Positions 1-8,847 are shown, numbered from the stretch's first letter. The stretch: 11,647 nt of DNA from an uncultured Alphaproteobacteria bacterium (GCA_929200455.1 CAKMZR010000040.1:1-11647); one strand, 5' to 3'. Numbers and translations are program-made. Notes: generated by a model not told the origin, from the sequence alone.

Positions 1-576
1 GGGCAGATGACGGCGAAGAAGGCGGTTTATGAGTTGGATCCGCATGTATTTGTGGCAACAGGAGGGGTGGCAACGGAAGGGTCTGAGGGTCAGGTGAAGG
101 TAGAGTTTTCAGGAGATCGTGTGATCAAGGCGGATCGTGTGAGTTATTGGATAGAGAAAAATTTGCTTGTGGGCGAGGGTCGTGTATTGATAAGTGGTCT
201 TGGAGTGACGTTTTTGGCGGATCGTGCGTCTGCATTTTTTGAGGAGGATGAGGACGGAGACATAGTGATTCCTGTGAACTGGCAGGAGAAGGGGGAGGTT
301 CGGATGAGTCTTCGCAGGGTAGAGATTGATGGCAATTTGCGTGTTGATTTTAGGGGAGGTGTTTTGGAGGGTCGTCGAGGATTTATGGATGTGTCGCAAG
401 GAATTTTTGAGATTTGTGGTCGTGTGAAGGCGAAGTGGTTGAGTATGGTATTGGAAAGTGATTGTGTGGATGTGGACATGAGGTCGTATGAGGTGAGGCT
501 TGTGGATACGGAGGGTGAGAATGAGGGTATAGAGATGCGAGTTCCTTTTTCTCGTTTAAGAGATTTGGCGAAATAG
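1..576 (+). CDS. OstA/LptA-like domain protein, 5' end outside window
   Basis: The frame is open to the window edge. The first ATG, at base 7, has only six bases before it, and no signal peptide follows, so this is probably the C-terminal part of a longer protein. Counted from that ATG, residues 41-78 carry an OstA-like beta repeat (KADRVSYWIEKN, then EGRV, then FLADRAS). Residues 119-158 carry a second, looser copy (GFMDVSQGIFEICGRVK, then a Cys-Val-Asp-Val-Asp stretch). Repeats of this form build the beta-jellyroll of LptA, LptC and the LptD N-domain, which bridge lipopolysaccharide across the periplasm. Which of these it is, or whether it is another protein with this fold, is not clear. 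The usual lptC-lptA-lptB neighbours are not seen downstream. It ends 24 bp before the thioredoxin gene and is probably co-transcribed with it. Only three prolines occur in 189 residues, in line with the strand bias. The reading frame is sure; the family is a moderate call. Confidence 0.55.
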   Translation, partial: GQMTAKKAVYELDPHVFVATGGVATEGSEGQVKVEFSGDRVIKADRVSYWIEKNLLVGEGRVLISGLGVTFLADRASAFFEEDEDGDIVIPVNWQEKGEVRMSLRRVEIDGNLRVDFRGGVLEGRRGFMDVSQGIFEICGRVKAKWLSMVLESDCVDVDMRSYEVRLVDTEGENEGIEMRVPFSRLRDLAK

Positions 577-587
577 GGATTGAGAGC

Positions 588-593
588 AAGGAG
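588..593 (+). promoter_or_regulatory. Shine-Dalgarno site that sets the cnoX start
   Basis: AAGGAG lies seven bases before the ATG at 601. An in-frame TTG at 580 would give a product seven residues longer, but that TTG sits upstream of this site, so ATG 601 is the better start. Confidence 0.75.
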
Positions 594-600
594 AGAAGAG

Positions 601-1494
601 ATGGAAGGATTGATGAGTAGGGGTGAAGTTGTGGAGGGAGACGAGACAAATTTTGAGAAGGAGGTTTTGGAGGGTTCACTTGACAAGGTGGTGATTGTAG
701 ATTTTTGGGCACAGTGGTGTGAGCCGTGTCGCAGTTTGGGTCCTATTTTGGAGGAGGTGGTGACGATGTACGGGGGCAAGGTGAAGTTGGTGAAGGTGGA
801 TGTGGATAAACATGGTTCTTTGGCTCAGCAGATGCGTGTGAGGAGTCTGCCGAGTGTGTATATTTTTGTGGGAGGTCGTCCTGTGGATGGATTTGCGGGT
901 TTGAAGAGCAAGTTAGAGATTTGCAAGATGGTGGATGGATTTTTGCCTTTGTTGGGGGGTGAGAGTGAGGATAAGAAGGCGGAGTGGGAAAGGATAGAGG
1001 GGGTATTGCGGGACGGTGATGTGGAGGGAGCGTTGGGATTATTGATGAGGAGGGTGGAGGGAGATAGTGATGATGTGCGGGCACGGGTGGTATTGGCCCA
1101 CACGATGTTGGTGGGGGGCTGTGCATGGGGAGACGTGGAGCCTTTATTGGAGGGTTTTGAAGGTGAGCAAACGGGGGAGGTGGGTGAGTGGTTGGATTCT
1201 GTGAAGAGTTTGCGGATGTTGGATGAGGAGGCGGCGTCATTTCGTGGCAGTGGGGAGTGTGGGGATGTTGAGGGATTGGATATGGAGGGTCGTTATGAGT
1301 TGGCGTTGGCGTGGATAGGAGAGCGTAGTTGGGATAGGGCGTTGGAGGTGTTGTTGGGTATGATAGGAGAAGACAGGGATTGGGGAGAAGGAGCGGCAAA
1401 GAATGCACTTTTGAGATTGTGGAGTGGTATGGGCAGGCTTGATGTTCGGGTATTGAAGTCTCGGGCAGCGTTATCGAATATTTTGTTTTCGTGA
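601..1494 (+). CDS. cnoX: Thioredoxin-TPR chaperedoxin, CnoX/YbbN family
   Basis: A 297-residue soluble protein. Residues 15-115 form a thioredoxin domain with the active site WCEPC (cysteines 40 and 43) and the cis-proline loop at Pro84 (SLPSV). The remaining 180 or so residues are helical, with the length expected of the TPR-like C-terminal region of CnoX/YbbN. That family protects proteins from overoxidation under hypochlorous or oxidative stress and passes clients to GroEL or DnaK. E. coli CnoX has lost the redox CXXC, whereas many alphaproteobacterial members keep it. This one keeps both cysteines with a Glu-Pro pair between them, so redox activity is plausible (inference). It lies 24 bp after the OstA-like gene and 13 bp before the phosphatase gene, so an operon is likely. 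Start chosen from the Shine-Dalgarno site at 588-593. Confidence 0.85.
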   Translation: MEGLMSRGEVVEGDETNFEKEVLEGSLDKVVIVDFWAQWCEPCRSLGPILEEVVTMYGGKVKLVKVDVDKHGSLAQQMRVRSLPSVYIFVGGRPVDGFAGLKSKLEICKMVDGFLPLLGGESEDKKAEWERIEGVLRDGDVEGALGLLMRRVEGDSDDVRARVVLAHTMLVGGCAWGDVEPLLEGFEGEQTGEVGEWLDSVKSLRMLDEEAASFRGSGECGDVEGLDMEGRYELALAWIGERSWDRALEVLLGMIGEDRDWGEGAAKNALLRLWSGMGRLDVRVLKSRAALSNILFS

Positions 1495-1507
1495 AGAGGT
1501 TGAGACA

Positions 1508-2368
1508 TTGAGAGGCGAGAGAGTCAGGGATTTGTGTGATGAAGGGGTGAGGTTAGAGATTGTGGGGTTGATAGAGGAGGTGGGTTGTGAGGTGTATGAG
1601 GTGTGGTGTGAGGGTCTGGAGGGTATGGGTGTTGAGAGGAAGAGGGATGGTTCGTTGGTGACGCGAGCGGATCGTCAATCGGAGAAGCGATTGCGCGAGG
1701 GTTTATTGAGATTGGTTCCTGAGGTATTGGAGGTGGTATCGGAGGAGGACGGTCGAGAGGAGGAGCCGGACGGAGTAGGAGAAGGGTTGTGTTGGGTTGT
1801 GGATCCCTTGGACGGTACGCATGGATTTGTGGAGGGTCGGGAGGAGTTTACGATTAATGTGGCACTTTTGGAGGGTCGTGTTCCGATAGTGGGTTTTCTT
1901 CACAAGCCTGTTTTGGGAGAGACTTTGTGGGGTTGGTCTATGGGGGGATGTCGAGGCGTGAAGAAGAGGGAGCGTAGGGGGGGAGAGATAGAGGATTTGT
2001 TATTACTTTCTGGGGAGAGGAAGGGAGATCTTACGGTGGTGTGTTCTCGGGCACGCGGGGGTGTTTTTGCGGAGCGTATGGGGAAGAAATGTCCGGAGGT
2101 TCGCCTTATTCGTCAGGATGCGGCGGTGAAGTTTGTGACGTTATTGCAAGGAGATGCGGATGTGTATGTTCAGCTTGGAGAGACGCATGTGTGGGATACG
2201 GCGTCTGCGCAAGTGATGGTGGAGAGTATGGGCGGAGGTTTTTGGAATATGGATGGGAGTCCGTATGAGATAGGGGATTACAGGAGTAAGAACGGACCTT
2301 TTTTTGCGGTGAGGTGTGATAAGGATCGGGACGTTGTGATGGAGAAGCTGCGGAGGGTAGGTTATTAG
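1508..2368 (+). CDS. cysQ: Inositol-monophosphatase-family phosphatase, CysQ-like
   Basis: A 286-residue enzyme of the lithium-sensitive phosphatase superfamily. Metal-binding motifs are in order: SEED at 78-81, DPLDGT at 99-104 and WDTA at 229-232. The sequence after DPLDGT (HGFVEGREEFTINVALLE) and the 'AAVKF…GDADVYVQ' block match CysQ better than SuhB or histidinol-phosphatase relatives. CysQ removes the 3' phosphate of PAP, a by-product of sulfate assimilation and of phosphopantetheinyl transfer. The start is TTG at 1508 with GAGG eight bases before it. The first in-frame ATG is at residue 40, inside the conserved N-terminal fold, so a non-ATG start is needed. The stop codon directly abuts the ATG of the next gene. 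The N-terminal half is unusually rich in Glu, Gly, Val and Arg, which I put down to strand bias rather than function. Confidence 0.8.
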   Translation: MRGERVRDLCDEGVRLEIVGLIEEVGCEVYEVWCEGLEGMGVERKRDGSLVTRADRQSEKRLREGLLRLVPEVLEVVSEEDGREEEPDGVGEGLCWVVDPLDGTHGFVEGREEFTINVALLEGRVPIVGFLHKPVLGETLWGWSMGGCRGVKKRERRGGEIEDLLLLSGERKGDLTVVCSRARGGVFAERMGKKCPEVRLIRQDAAVKFVTLLQGDADVYVQLGETHVWDTASAQVMVESMGGGFWNMDGSPYEIGDYRSKNGPFFAVRCDKDRDVVMEKLRRVGY

Positions 2369-2902
2369 ATGCAGAAGGAGCGGAGTTGTGTGGGTAGGCT
2401 GCGGAGGCTTTTTCGCTATCGTTTGTTGATCCCGTTGGAAAGGAGTTTGTCTTCACCTGAGGAGGTGGCGCGAGGGACTTCTTTGGGTTTAGGTTTTGGT
2501 CTTACGCCGACGGTGGGTTTTCAGATTATGATGTTGATGGTGGCGTGGTGTGTGATGAGGTTTGTCTTTCGTCTGAGGGTGGATATTGTGAGTGCGATAG
2601 CGTGGACGTGGGTGAGCAATCCCTTGACGATGATTCCGATGTATTTTGTGTTTTATCTGACGGGAGAGCTGATGCTTTTTCGGACGGATGAGATGATGGG
2701 TTATGAGAGGTTTTCGGGTATGGTATCTGGACTGGTGTCGGGGGAGGTGTCTTTTTTGATGTTGTGGGCAGAAGCCTTGGAGATAGTGATTCCGATGTTT
2801 TTGGGAAGTGTTCCCTGGTCACTTTTGGGATTTGTGTGTGGTTATCTATGGGGCAAGAGGTTTATGGAGAGATTGAGGGCACGTCGTTTGTCTCGTGCGT
2901 GA
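2369..2902 (+). CDS. DUF2062 membrane protein
   Basis: A 177-residue protein with the DUF2062 pattern: an N-terminal basic segment, 'SPEEVARGTSLGLGFGLTPT' around residues 29-48, a hydrophobic helix at about 50-67, and the family hallmark TWVSNPLTMIPMYF at 80-93. Further membrane segments lie at about 91-105 and 136-160. Its biochemical role is not established for the family. Members are small inner-membrane proteins found widely in Proteobacteria. The ATG follows the phosphatase stop with no gap, and GGAGGG lies about 11-12 bases upstream, so translation is probably coupled. It ends only 9 bp from the stop codon of the converging YdcF-like gene, and no hairpin or terminator is visible between them. 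Family call is firm, function unknown. Confidence 0.85.
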   Translation: MQKERSCVGRLRRLFRYRLLIPLERSLSSPEEVARGTSLGLGFGLTPTVGFQIMMLMVAWCVMRFVFRLRVDIVSAIAWTWVSNPLTMIPMYFVFYLTGELMLFRTDEMMGYERFSGMVSGLVSGEVSFLMLWAEALEIVIPMFLGSVPWSLLGFVCGYLWGKRFMERLRARRLSRA

Positions 2903-2911
2903 GGTGATTTT

Positions 2912-3529
2912 TTACGGTTGTAGGAAGAGCAGGGAGGGTATTGTGATGAGGATTTTTCCGTATTCTTGGATCAAGGTGAGGGCGACGTTTGTATTGAGTT
3001 CTTGGTTTGGCGAGAAGAGGGAATTTTTTATGGGGAAGGTATAGATTTTGAGGGGAGATTTTAGGATTTTGGCTATGAAGAGGCTTCTGGGGACGTGGTA
3101 GTCGGAGGTGACGAGGACGATTTCTCCGACTTTATTTTGTTCTGCCCAAGCGAGGGTTTGCTGGACATTTTGGATGGTATTTGTGGCGGATTTGTCGAGG
3201 AAGATGCAGCAAGAGATGTCAGTTTGAGAGGGAGGATACAGGGTTTGAGAGGCGCTGATGACTTGGAAGATGCTGAGGGAGGGTTCGACGCCTGTGATGA
3301 AGAGTTTTTGTACGCGTTGTGAGTGTAGGAGGGAGAAGCCGGCTTTGAGTCGGCTGTGGTGTCCTGTAAAGACGACGGCGGCATCGAGGGTATAGGAGGG
3401 GTATTGGGGATTTTTTATGGGGACGTGGTGGAGGAAGAGGAAGAATCCTGCGAACAAAGCGATGATTGAAGCGGCGAGGAAGAAAGAAAGCCACGGCCAC
3501 AAAAGGCGTGACATGGAGTGAAAAAGCAT
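2912..3529 (-). CDS. YdcF/DUF218-family membrane protein
   Basis: A 205-residue protein with one N-terminal membrane helix (about residues 12-34) and a periplasmic or cytosolic DUF218 domain. Visible signatures are DAAVVFTGHHSR at 49-60, LFITGVEP at 76-83, SATNTIQN at 114-121 and VTSDYHVPRS at 140-149. In alphaproteobacteria such proteins often sit beside ftsX and plsC; here it sits after yceI. Relatives SanA and ElyC affect envelope integrity and lipid-carrier or peptidoglycan metabolism, but no enzymatic activity is known for this subgroup. The usual Gly-Gly after the first strand is Gly-His here, and the usual acidic residue after the NT…N motif appears to be Gln, so it is a diverged member. 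Two starts are possible: ATG at 3529 or ATG at 3514 (residue 6). Neither has a Shine-Dalgarno site. Confidence 0.8.
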   Translation of the reverse strand: MLFHSMSRLLWPWLSFFLAASIIALFAGFFLFLHHVPIKNPQYPSYTLDAAVVFTGHHSRLKAGFSLLHSQRVQKLFITGVEPSLSIFQVISASQTLYPPSQTDISCCIFLDKSATNTIQNVQQTLAWAEQNKVGEIVLVTSDYHVPRSLFIAKILKSPLKIYTFPIKNSLFSPNQELNTNVALTLIQEYGKILITIPSLLFLQP

Positions 3530-3548
3530 GGGAACGATACTACGAGGG

Positions 3549-3578
3549 GGAAGTTGGGGTTACAGGAAGTTGGGGTTA
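3549..3578 (+). repeat. Two-copy 14-bp direct repeat, period 16
   Basis: GGAAGTTGGGGTTA occurs at 3549-3562 and again at 3565-3578, in the 60-bp spacer between the yceI stop and the YdcF-like start. It is G-rich on the + strand. The copies are identical, so they probably arose by a recent duplication. Confidence 0.9.
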
Positions 3579-3589
3579 GGGTGTGGTGA

Positions 3590-4339
<750 letters not shown>

Positions 4340-4918
4340 TTAGCGTAGGAATCGATGGAAGGGACGTCGAATATCGAGCATACGTGTGAGGATATCGTCG
4401 CGGTTCCAAAAGTGGTGTTTGAGTGAAGCCAAGACGTGCAAGAGGAAGAAAGCGAGGAGAGTTTTTGTGAGGATGTGATGCACATCGATGAGTTTTTTGG
4501 CGACTTCTATATTTCTGGGAATGGGAGATTCGATGATGAAGAGTCCGAAGAAGTCGATAGCGACTCCTGCGTTGAAGGAGGCTCCGATTCCTGAGAAGGG
4601 GAGCATGAACATGAGTGCGTAGAGTCCCCAGTGAATGATCATGGCGATGAGGCGGAGGAAGAAGGGGGTATTTTCCGGGAGTGCGGGAGCTGGATTGATG
4701 CACCGCCAAATGATGCGGAAGATGAAGAGGAAGAGGATGAGGATTCCGAAGGATTTGTGGAGTGATGCGAGGAGTTCGAAGTTGGGGTCACCTCTTGATG
4801 TGTCTTCCCAAGCTTGTCCGATGACGAAGGTGGCGATGATGAGGATGGCGACGATCCAGTGGAAGGCTTGACTAACGAATCCGTAGGTTTTGGATGTATT
4901 TTTCCATTGAACAGTCAT
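4340..4918 (-). CDS. Cytochrome b561 (YceJ/CybB family)
   Basis: A 192-residue, four-helix inner-membrane di-heme cytochrome. Histidines in heme-ligand positions are His20 (FHW), His54 (LHKS), His147 (VHH) and His161 (LLHV). The 14-residue spacing of the last pair and the 34-residue spacing of the first match E. coli CybB. Membrane helices lie at about 16-36, 53-73, 91-111 and 147-168. The family moves electrons between quinone and small acceptors; CybB is a superoxide:ubiquinone oxidoreductase. The substrate here is unknown. Its ATG overlaps the stop codon of the ABC ATPase gene (ATGA, 4915-4918), so it belongs to the transporter operon and is probably translated by coupling. YceI follows 210 bp downstream, giving the yceJ-yceI order seen in E. 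coli. Confidence 0.92.
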   Translation of the reverse strand: MTVQWKNTSKTYGFVSQAFHWIVAILIIATFVIGQAWEDTSRGDPNFELLASLHKSFGILILFLFIFRIIWRCINPAPALPENTPFFLRLIAMIIHWGLYALMFMLPFSGIGASFNAGVAIDFFGLFIIESPIPRNIEVAKKLIDVHHILTKTLLAFFLLHVLASLKHHFWNRDDILTRMLDIRRPFHRFLR

Positions 4919-7035
4919 GATTTGGTTTCTTTCTGATTATTTTGGTTTGGGTTTGTGGTGAAGATGGGAGGTTGTGACTTGAGTGTATCTATGGGTATGT
5001 GGCAGGTGATGGAGTGTACGTCGGAGATTTTTTGGGTTGGAGGAGGGGTGGTATCGCAGAGTCCTTCGATGAATCTGTGGCATCGCGAGGAGAGGGGGCA
5101 TCCTTTGGGAGGATTGAAGGGTGAGGGGAGATTGCCTTCGAGTACGATATCGTCACGTTTTGATATGGAGACGTCTGCGATGGGTACGGCGGCAAGGAGT
5201 GCTTCGGTGTAGGGGTTGAAGGGGGGTGAGAAGATGTCGCGCACGGGTCCACTTTCCATGATGTGACCGAGGTACATGACGACGACGAAGTCAGAGAGGT
5301 ATCGCACGAGGGAGAGGTCGTGGCTTATGACGAGCAGGGAGCAATTTTCGTTGAGTTGTAGTTTGTGTAGGAGTTCGATGACGGAGCTTTGAACGGAGAC
5401 GTCGAGAGCGGAGACGGGTTCATCGGCGATGACGAGGGATGGAGATCCTGCGAAGGCGCGAGAGATTCCGATACGTTGTTTTTGTCCTCCTGAGAGGTGC
5501 ATGGGGAGTCGGTTGAAGAAGATTTGTGGGGAGAGGGAGACCATATCGAAGAGTTTGAAGGCTTTTTTCCTGGCGTCTTTTTTTGAGAGTTGAGGATTGA
5601 ATTTTCGCACGGCGCGTGTGATTTGGTATCCGACGGAGAGGGAGGGATTGAGGGTTTCGTTTGGATTTTGGAAGATCATTTGGAGGTGGCTGATGAGGGA
5701 GGTGTCTCTTGTGCGGACGCTGAGGTCGCTAATGTTTTGATTGTCGAAAGAGATGGAGCCGCTGGAAGGTTTTTCGAGTCCGAGTATGAGTTTTGCGAGG
5801 GTTGTTTTTCCGCAACCGGATTCGCCGACGATGGAGACGATTTGTCCTTTATAGACACTGAGGCTGATGTCGTTATTGGCTTTGATGGTTTTTGTTTTTG
5901 ATGAGCTTAGGGAAGAGAAGAGGCTTTGTTGGACGTGGTAATTTTTTTTGATATTTTGGATGGAGAGGAGGGGGTGGGTGTCTTGTGTGCTGGATGAAGC
6001 GCGTGTGGCGGCTTTTGGAGTGGGAGGTTGTTCGAGTTTTTCGAGTTCGTGTGTGCGGGCACATCGGCTGAAGTGGTTTGGGTGGAAGGGCGTTTTTTCG
6101 AGGGGGATGCCGTTTGGATTGTCGCAGAGTCCTTCTTTGAAGAAGTGGCACCGAGGTCCGAAGAAGCAACCTTTTGGACGGTCATTAGCGGGAGGAAGTT
6201 GTCCTTTTATGGGGGAGAGGGGTCGTTCAGAGGGTTCGTGGGCGGGAGAGGGTATACACTTGAGGAGTCCTTGAGTGTAGGGGTGGGATGGTTTTGAGAA
6301 GACGTCTTTTGTTTTTCCTGTTTCGACGGCGTGTCCGCTGTACATGACGATGAGGTCTTCACAAGTTTGACGGATGAGTCCCATATTGTGAGAGATATAG
6401 ATCATGGAGCTGCCGTATTTTTGTTTGAGGCTATTGATGAGTTTGATGATGCCGTATTCGACGGTGACATCGAGAGCGGTGGTGGGTTCGTCGAGGAGGA
6501 GCACGGTGGGACGAGAAAGGAGAGCCATAGCGATGACGATTCTCTGTTGTTGCCCGCCGGATATTTGGTGCGGGTAGCAAGTCATGATATGTTCGGGTTC
6601 TGGCAAGCGGACATCATGTAGGGTTTCGATTGTCCGTTCTTGTGCTTCTGAGGGAGAGAGGTTGCTGTGGAAGGCGAGGACTTCGAAGAGTTGTTTTCCG
6701 ATGGTGAGGCAGGGGTTGAGTGCGGACATGGGTTCTTGATAGATCATGGAGATTTGGTTTCCACGAATATCTGTGAGTTCCTGTTGTGACATGGAGAGGA
6801 GGCTTTTTCCTTTGAAGAAGATATCGCCTGATGTGATGATGCCATTTTTTCCGAGGTAGTTCATGAGTGCGAGGAGTACGGTTGTTTTCCCGCAACCGGA
6901 TTCGCCGACGATGCCGATGCTGTCGCCTTTGTGGAGGGTCATATTGAAGTTGATGACGGCGTTGAGAGGTCCTGAACGCGTGGAGTAGGCGATGCTAAGA
7001 TTTTTTGCTTCGAGCAGGGGAGTCTGTGTATCCAT
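4915..7035 (-). CDS. Peptide ABC transporter, fused double ATPase (DppD-DppF type)
   Basis: A 706-residue cytosolic protein with two complete nucleotide-binding domains. Domain 1: Walker A GESGCGKT at 44-51, Q-loop at Gln100, signature ISGGQQQ at 158-164, Walker B VLLLDEP at 178-184 and switch His216. Domain 2: Walker A at 404-411, Q-loop at Gln456, signature LSGGQKQ at 514-520, Walker B LVIADEP at 534-540 and switch His572. Each domain ends in the oligopeptide-transporter C-terminal extension with four cysteines (290, 296, 304, 325 and 646, 652, 660, 678). In this family these cysteines are thought to bind an iron-sulfur cluster. All catalytic residues look intact. The linker (about 331-356) is rich in Pro, Ser, Thr and Ala. 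The gene starts 4 bp after the permease stop without a Shine-Dalgarno site, suggesting coupling, and overlaps cytochrome b561 by 4 bp. The fused form resembles the YejF/GsiA-like arrangement. Confidence 0.95.
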   Translation of the reverse strand: MDTQTPLLEAKNLSIAYSTRSGPLNAVINFNMTLHKGDSIGIVGESGCGKTTVLLALMNYLGKNGIITSGDIFFKGKSLLSMSQQELTDIRGNQISMIYQEPMSALNPCLTIGKQLFEVLAFHSNLSPSEAQERTIETLHDVRLPEPEHIMTCYPHQISGGQQQRIVIAMALLSRPTVLLLDEPTTALDVTVEYGIIKLINSLKQKYGSSMIYISHNMGLIRQTCEDLIVMYSGHAVETGKTKDVFSKPSHPYTQGLLKCIPSPAHEPSERPLSPIKGQLPPANDRPKGCFFGPRCHFFKEGLCDNPNGIPLEKTPFHPNHFSRCARTHELEKLEQPPTPKAATRASSSTQDTHPLLSIQNIKKNYHVQQSLFSSLSSSKTKTIKANNDISLSVYKGQIVSIVGESGCGKTTLAKLILGLEKPSSGSISFDNQNISDLSVRTRDTSLISHLQMIFQNPNETLNPSLSVGYQITRAVRKFNPQLSKKDARKKAFKLFDMVSLSPQIFFNRLPMHLSGGQKQRIGISRAFAGSPSLVIADEPVSALDVSVQSSVIELLHKLQLNENCSLLVISHDLSLVRYLSDFVVVMYLGHIMESGPVRDIFSPPFNPYTEALLAAVPIADVSISKRDDIVLEGNLPSPFNPPKGCPLSSRCHRFIEGLCDTTPPPTQKISDVHSITCHIPIDTLKSQPPIFTTNPNQNNQKETKS

Positions 7036-7039
7036 GAGA

Positions 7040-7903
7040 TTAGATTCTGGAATTGATGTGATTGATTTCGTCTGCGAGGAGGTTGAGTCCGAGGACGAAG
7101 GAGCTGATGGCGATGCATGGGAAGATGACCATGTGAGGCATGAAGAGAGCGAAGGGTCTTCCGCTGTTGATCATGGAACCCCAATCGGGGGAGGGTGGTG
7201 GGAGTCCAAGTCCAAGGAATCCGAGGACACCGATGGTGATGGCGGTATAGCCGACGCGCAGGCAGAAATCGACGATGAGGGGTCCTTTGGCGTTGGGAAG
7301 GATTTCGATGAAGAGGATGTAGAGAGAGGATTCGCCTCTAATTTGCGCGGCGTTGATGAAGTCTCTTCCTGCGATGTCGAGGGTGAGAGCGCGAACGATT
7401 CGGAAGATGGCGGGGGAGCTTGCGAAGGTGATGGCGACGACGATATTGCTGCCTGAGGGTCCGAGGTAGACGATGATGATGAGGTAGAGAACGAGAACGG
7501 GGAAGGAGAGGATGAGGTTTGCGATGAAAGAGAGAATGGTGTCTGTAGATTTTTTGTAGTATCCGGCGGCGAGTCCGAGTGAGGAACCGATGAAGTATGC
7601 GGGGAAGGTGGCGAAGATGGACCAGAAGAGGACGGGTCGTGTTCCGTGGATGATTCTTGAGAGGACGTCGCGTCCGATGTGGTCACTTCCGAGGATGAGG
7701 AGTTGTCCATTCTTGGTGTAGGAGAGGGGTTTGACGAGGGGTTGAATGAGTTCTGTGGGAGAGAATGGGGCGAGGAGGGGTGCGAATATGGCGACAAATA
7801 TCCAGAAGAGTGTGAGGAAGAGTCCGAGGAATCCGAAGGGAGAAGAGGCGATATCTTTTAGGATTCGGAAGAGTTTGGTGAGGGAGGAAGTGGGAGCGGA
7901 CAT
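7040..7903 (-). CDS. Peptide ABC transporter permease, DppC type
   Basis: A 287-residue inner-membrane permease of the DppC/OppC type. It has an N-terminal helix (about 24-45), then the periplasmic motif LGSDHIGRDVLSRIIHGTR (71-89), and several more helices. The cytoplasmic EAA coupling loop lies at about 181-204 (DFINAAQIRGESS, then EILPN) and docks onto the ATPase. The C-terminal 'GFLGLGLPPPSPDWGSMI' block (228-245) is typical of the family. With the DppB-type partner it forms the channel. The start codon lies 3 bp after the partner's stop codon, and no Shine-Dalgarno site is present, so translation is probably coupled. The substrate cannot be read from the permease. Confidence 0.94.
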   Translation of the reverse strand: MSAPTSSLTKLFRILKDIASSPFGFLGLFLTLFWIFVAIFAPLLAPFSPTELIQPLVKPLSYTKNGQLLILGSDHIGRDVLSRIIHGTRPVLFWSIFATFPAYFIGSSLGLAAGYYKKSTDTILSFIANLILSFPVLVLYLIIIVYLGPSGSNIVVAITFASSPAIFRIVRALTLDIAGRDFINAAQIRGESSLYILFIEILPNAKGPLIVDFCLRVGYTAITIGVLGFLGLGLPPPSPDWGSMINSGRPFALFMPHMVIFPCIAISSFVLGLNLLADEINHINSRI

Positions 7904-7906
7904 GAT

Positions 7907-8839
7907 TTATGAGAATCGGATTCTGGGATTGAGGAACATGCAGATGATGTCTGCGATGAGTTGTGTGAGTACGACGACGATGACGGCGACGACGGTACAC
8001 ATTTCGATGAGGCTTATGTCGTGGTAGAGAGCGCCTTCGAGGAGGAGGTGTCCGATTCCTTTGTAGGCGAAAGCGATTTCGACGACGACGACGCCGGAGA
8101 GGAGCCAAGGGAATTGGAGAAATATGGCGGTGACGGGCGCGATGAGGGCGTTTCTGAGGGCATGGACGGTGACGACGCGTTTGAAGGGCATTCCTTTGAG
8201 GATGGCGGTTCGGACGTAGGAAGTGTGCATGACTTCGACCATGGAAGCGCGTGTGATTCGTGCGATATACCCGAAGTCGTAGACGACGAGGACGAGTACG
8301 GGTAGGACGAGTTCTTTCCATGAGAATCCTTGGATCATGCTGCTTGTCCCAGGGAGGATTCCGAGTGTGAAGACGAAGATGAAGGAGAAGAGGATGACGC
8401 TTGCGAATTCGGGAACGGAGGTGGAGATGATGCAGATGAAGCTGAGGACTCTGTCGAGGAGGGAAGTTTCTTTCATTCCTGAGAGGATACCGAAGGTGAG
8501 AGCGAGAGGGACGACGATGGCCATGGTGATTCCGGCGAGGATGGCGGTCATGCCGAGGTAGTTCCAGAAGAAGTCGCCGACGGGTCGTTTGAATCTTGTG
8601 GAATAGCCGAAGTCGCCTTGTACGAAGTTGGAGAGCCATTCAGCGTAGCGTGTGATGAAGAGTCGATTGTACCCATTTTCTTCTAGCCACAAGGCGCGTT
8701 GTTCTTGGGTAGAGTATCCTCCGAGGACCTTGACGGCAACGGTATCGACATCGAGTTCAAGGACGGCGAATACGATGAAGCTTGTAGCCAAGACGGTAAG
8801 CAGCAGCAAACCGAGACGTTTGGATAGGAAAAGCAACAA
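7907..8839 (-). CDS. Peptide ABC transporter permease, DppB type
   Basis: A 310-residue permease and the first gene of the dppBC-ATPase-b561 cluster. It has the N-terminal helix (about 8-28), the large periplasmic loop with 'QGDFGYSTRFKRPVGDFFW' (74-92), and EAA-type coupling loop residues SYVRTAILKG (207-216) followed by HALRNALIAPV. The start is TTG at 8839, supported by GGAGGT eight bases upstream (8848-8853). No ATG would preserve the conserved N-terminal helix. The C-terminus NPRIRFS is the expected DppB ending. The binding-protein gene lies 594 bp upstream on the same strand. Confidence 0.93.
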   Translation of the reverse strand: MLLFLSKRLGLLLLTVLATSFIVFAVLELDVDTVAVKVLGGYSTQEQRALWLEENGYNRLFITRYAEWLSNFVQGDFGYSTRFKRPVGDFFWNYLGMTAILAGITMAIVVPLALTFGILSGMKETSLLDRVLSFICIISTSVPEFASVILFSFIFVFTLGILPGTSSMIQGFSWKELVLPVLVLVVYDFGYIARITRASMVEVMHTSYVRTAILKGMPFKRVVTVHALRNALIAPVTAIFLQFPWLLSGVVVVEIAFAYKGIGHLLLEGALYHDISLIEMCTVVAVIVVVLTQLIADIICMFLNPRIRFS

Positions 8840-8847
8840 AACGGGCG

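Noticed and set aside
144..1408. Long - strand frames opposite the OstA-like and cnoX genes
   Set aside because: Composition is dominated by Pro, Ser and Thr as expected from antisense reading of G/T-rich DNA. The + strand frames carry recognisable domains.
2903..2911. Bidirectional terminator between the converging DUF2062 and YdcF-like genes
   Set aside because: Only 9 bp lie between the stops and no inverted repeat is visible there, although a T-run (2908-2913) is present.
6992..7456. 154-residue acidic frame on the + strand
   Set aside because: Antisense to the DppC-type permease and the ATPase start; made of Glu, Asp and Gly repeats without a family.
7683..8639. 318-residue Arg/His-rich frame on the - strand
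   Set aside because: Shadow of the DppB-type permease gene, with low-complexity composition and no start signal.
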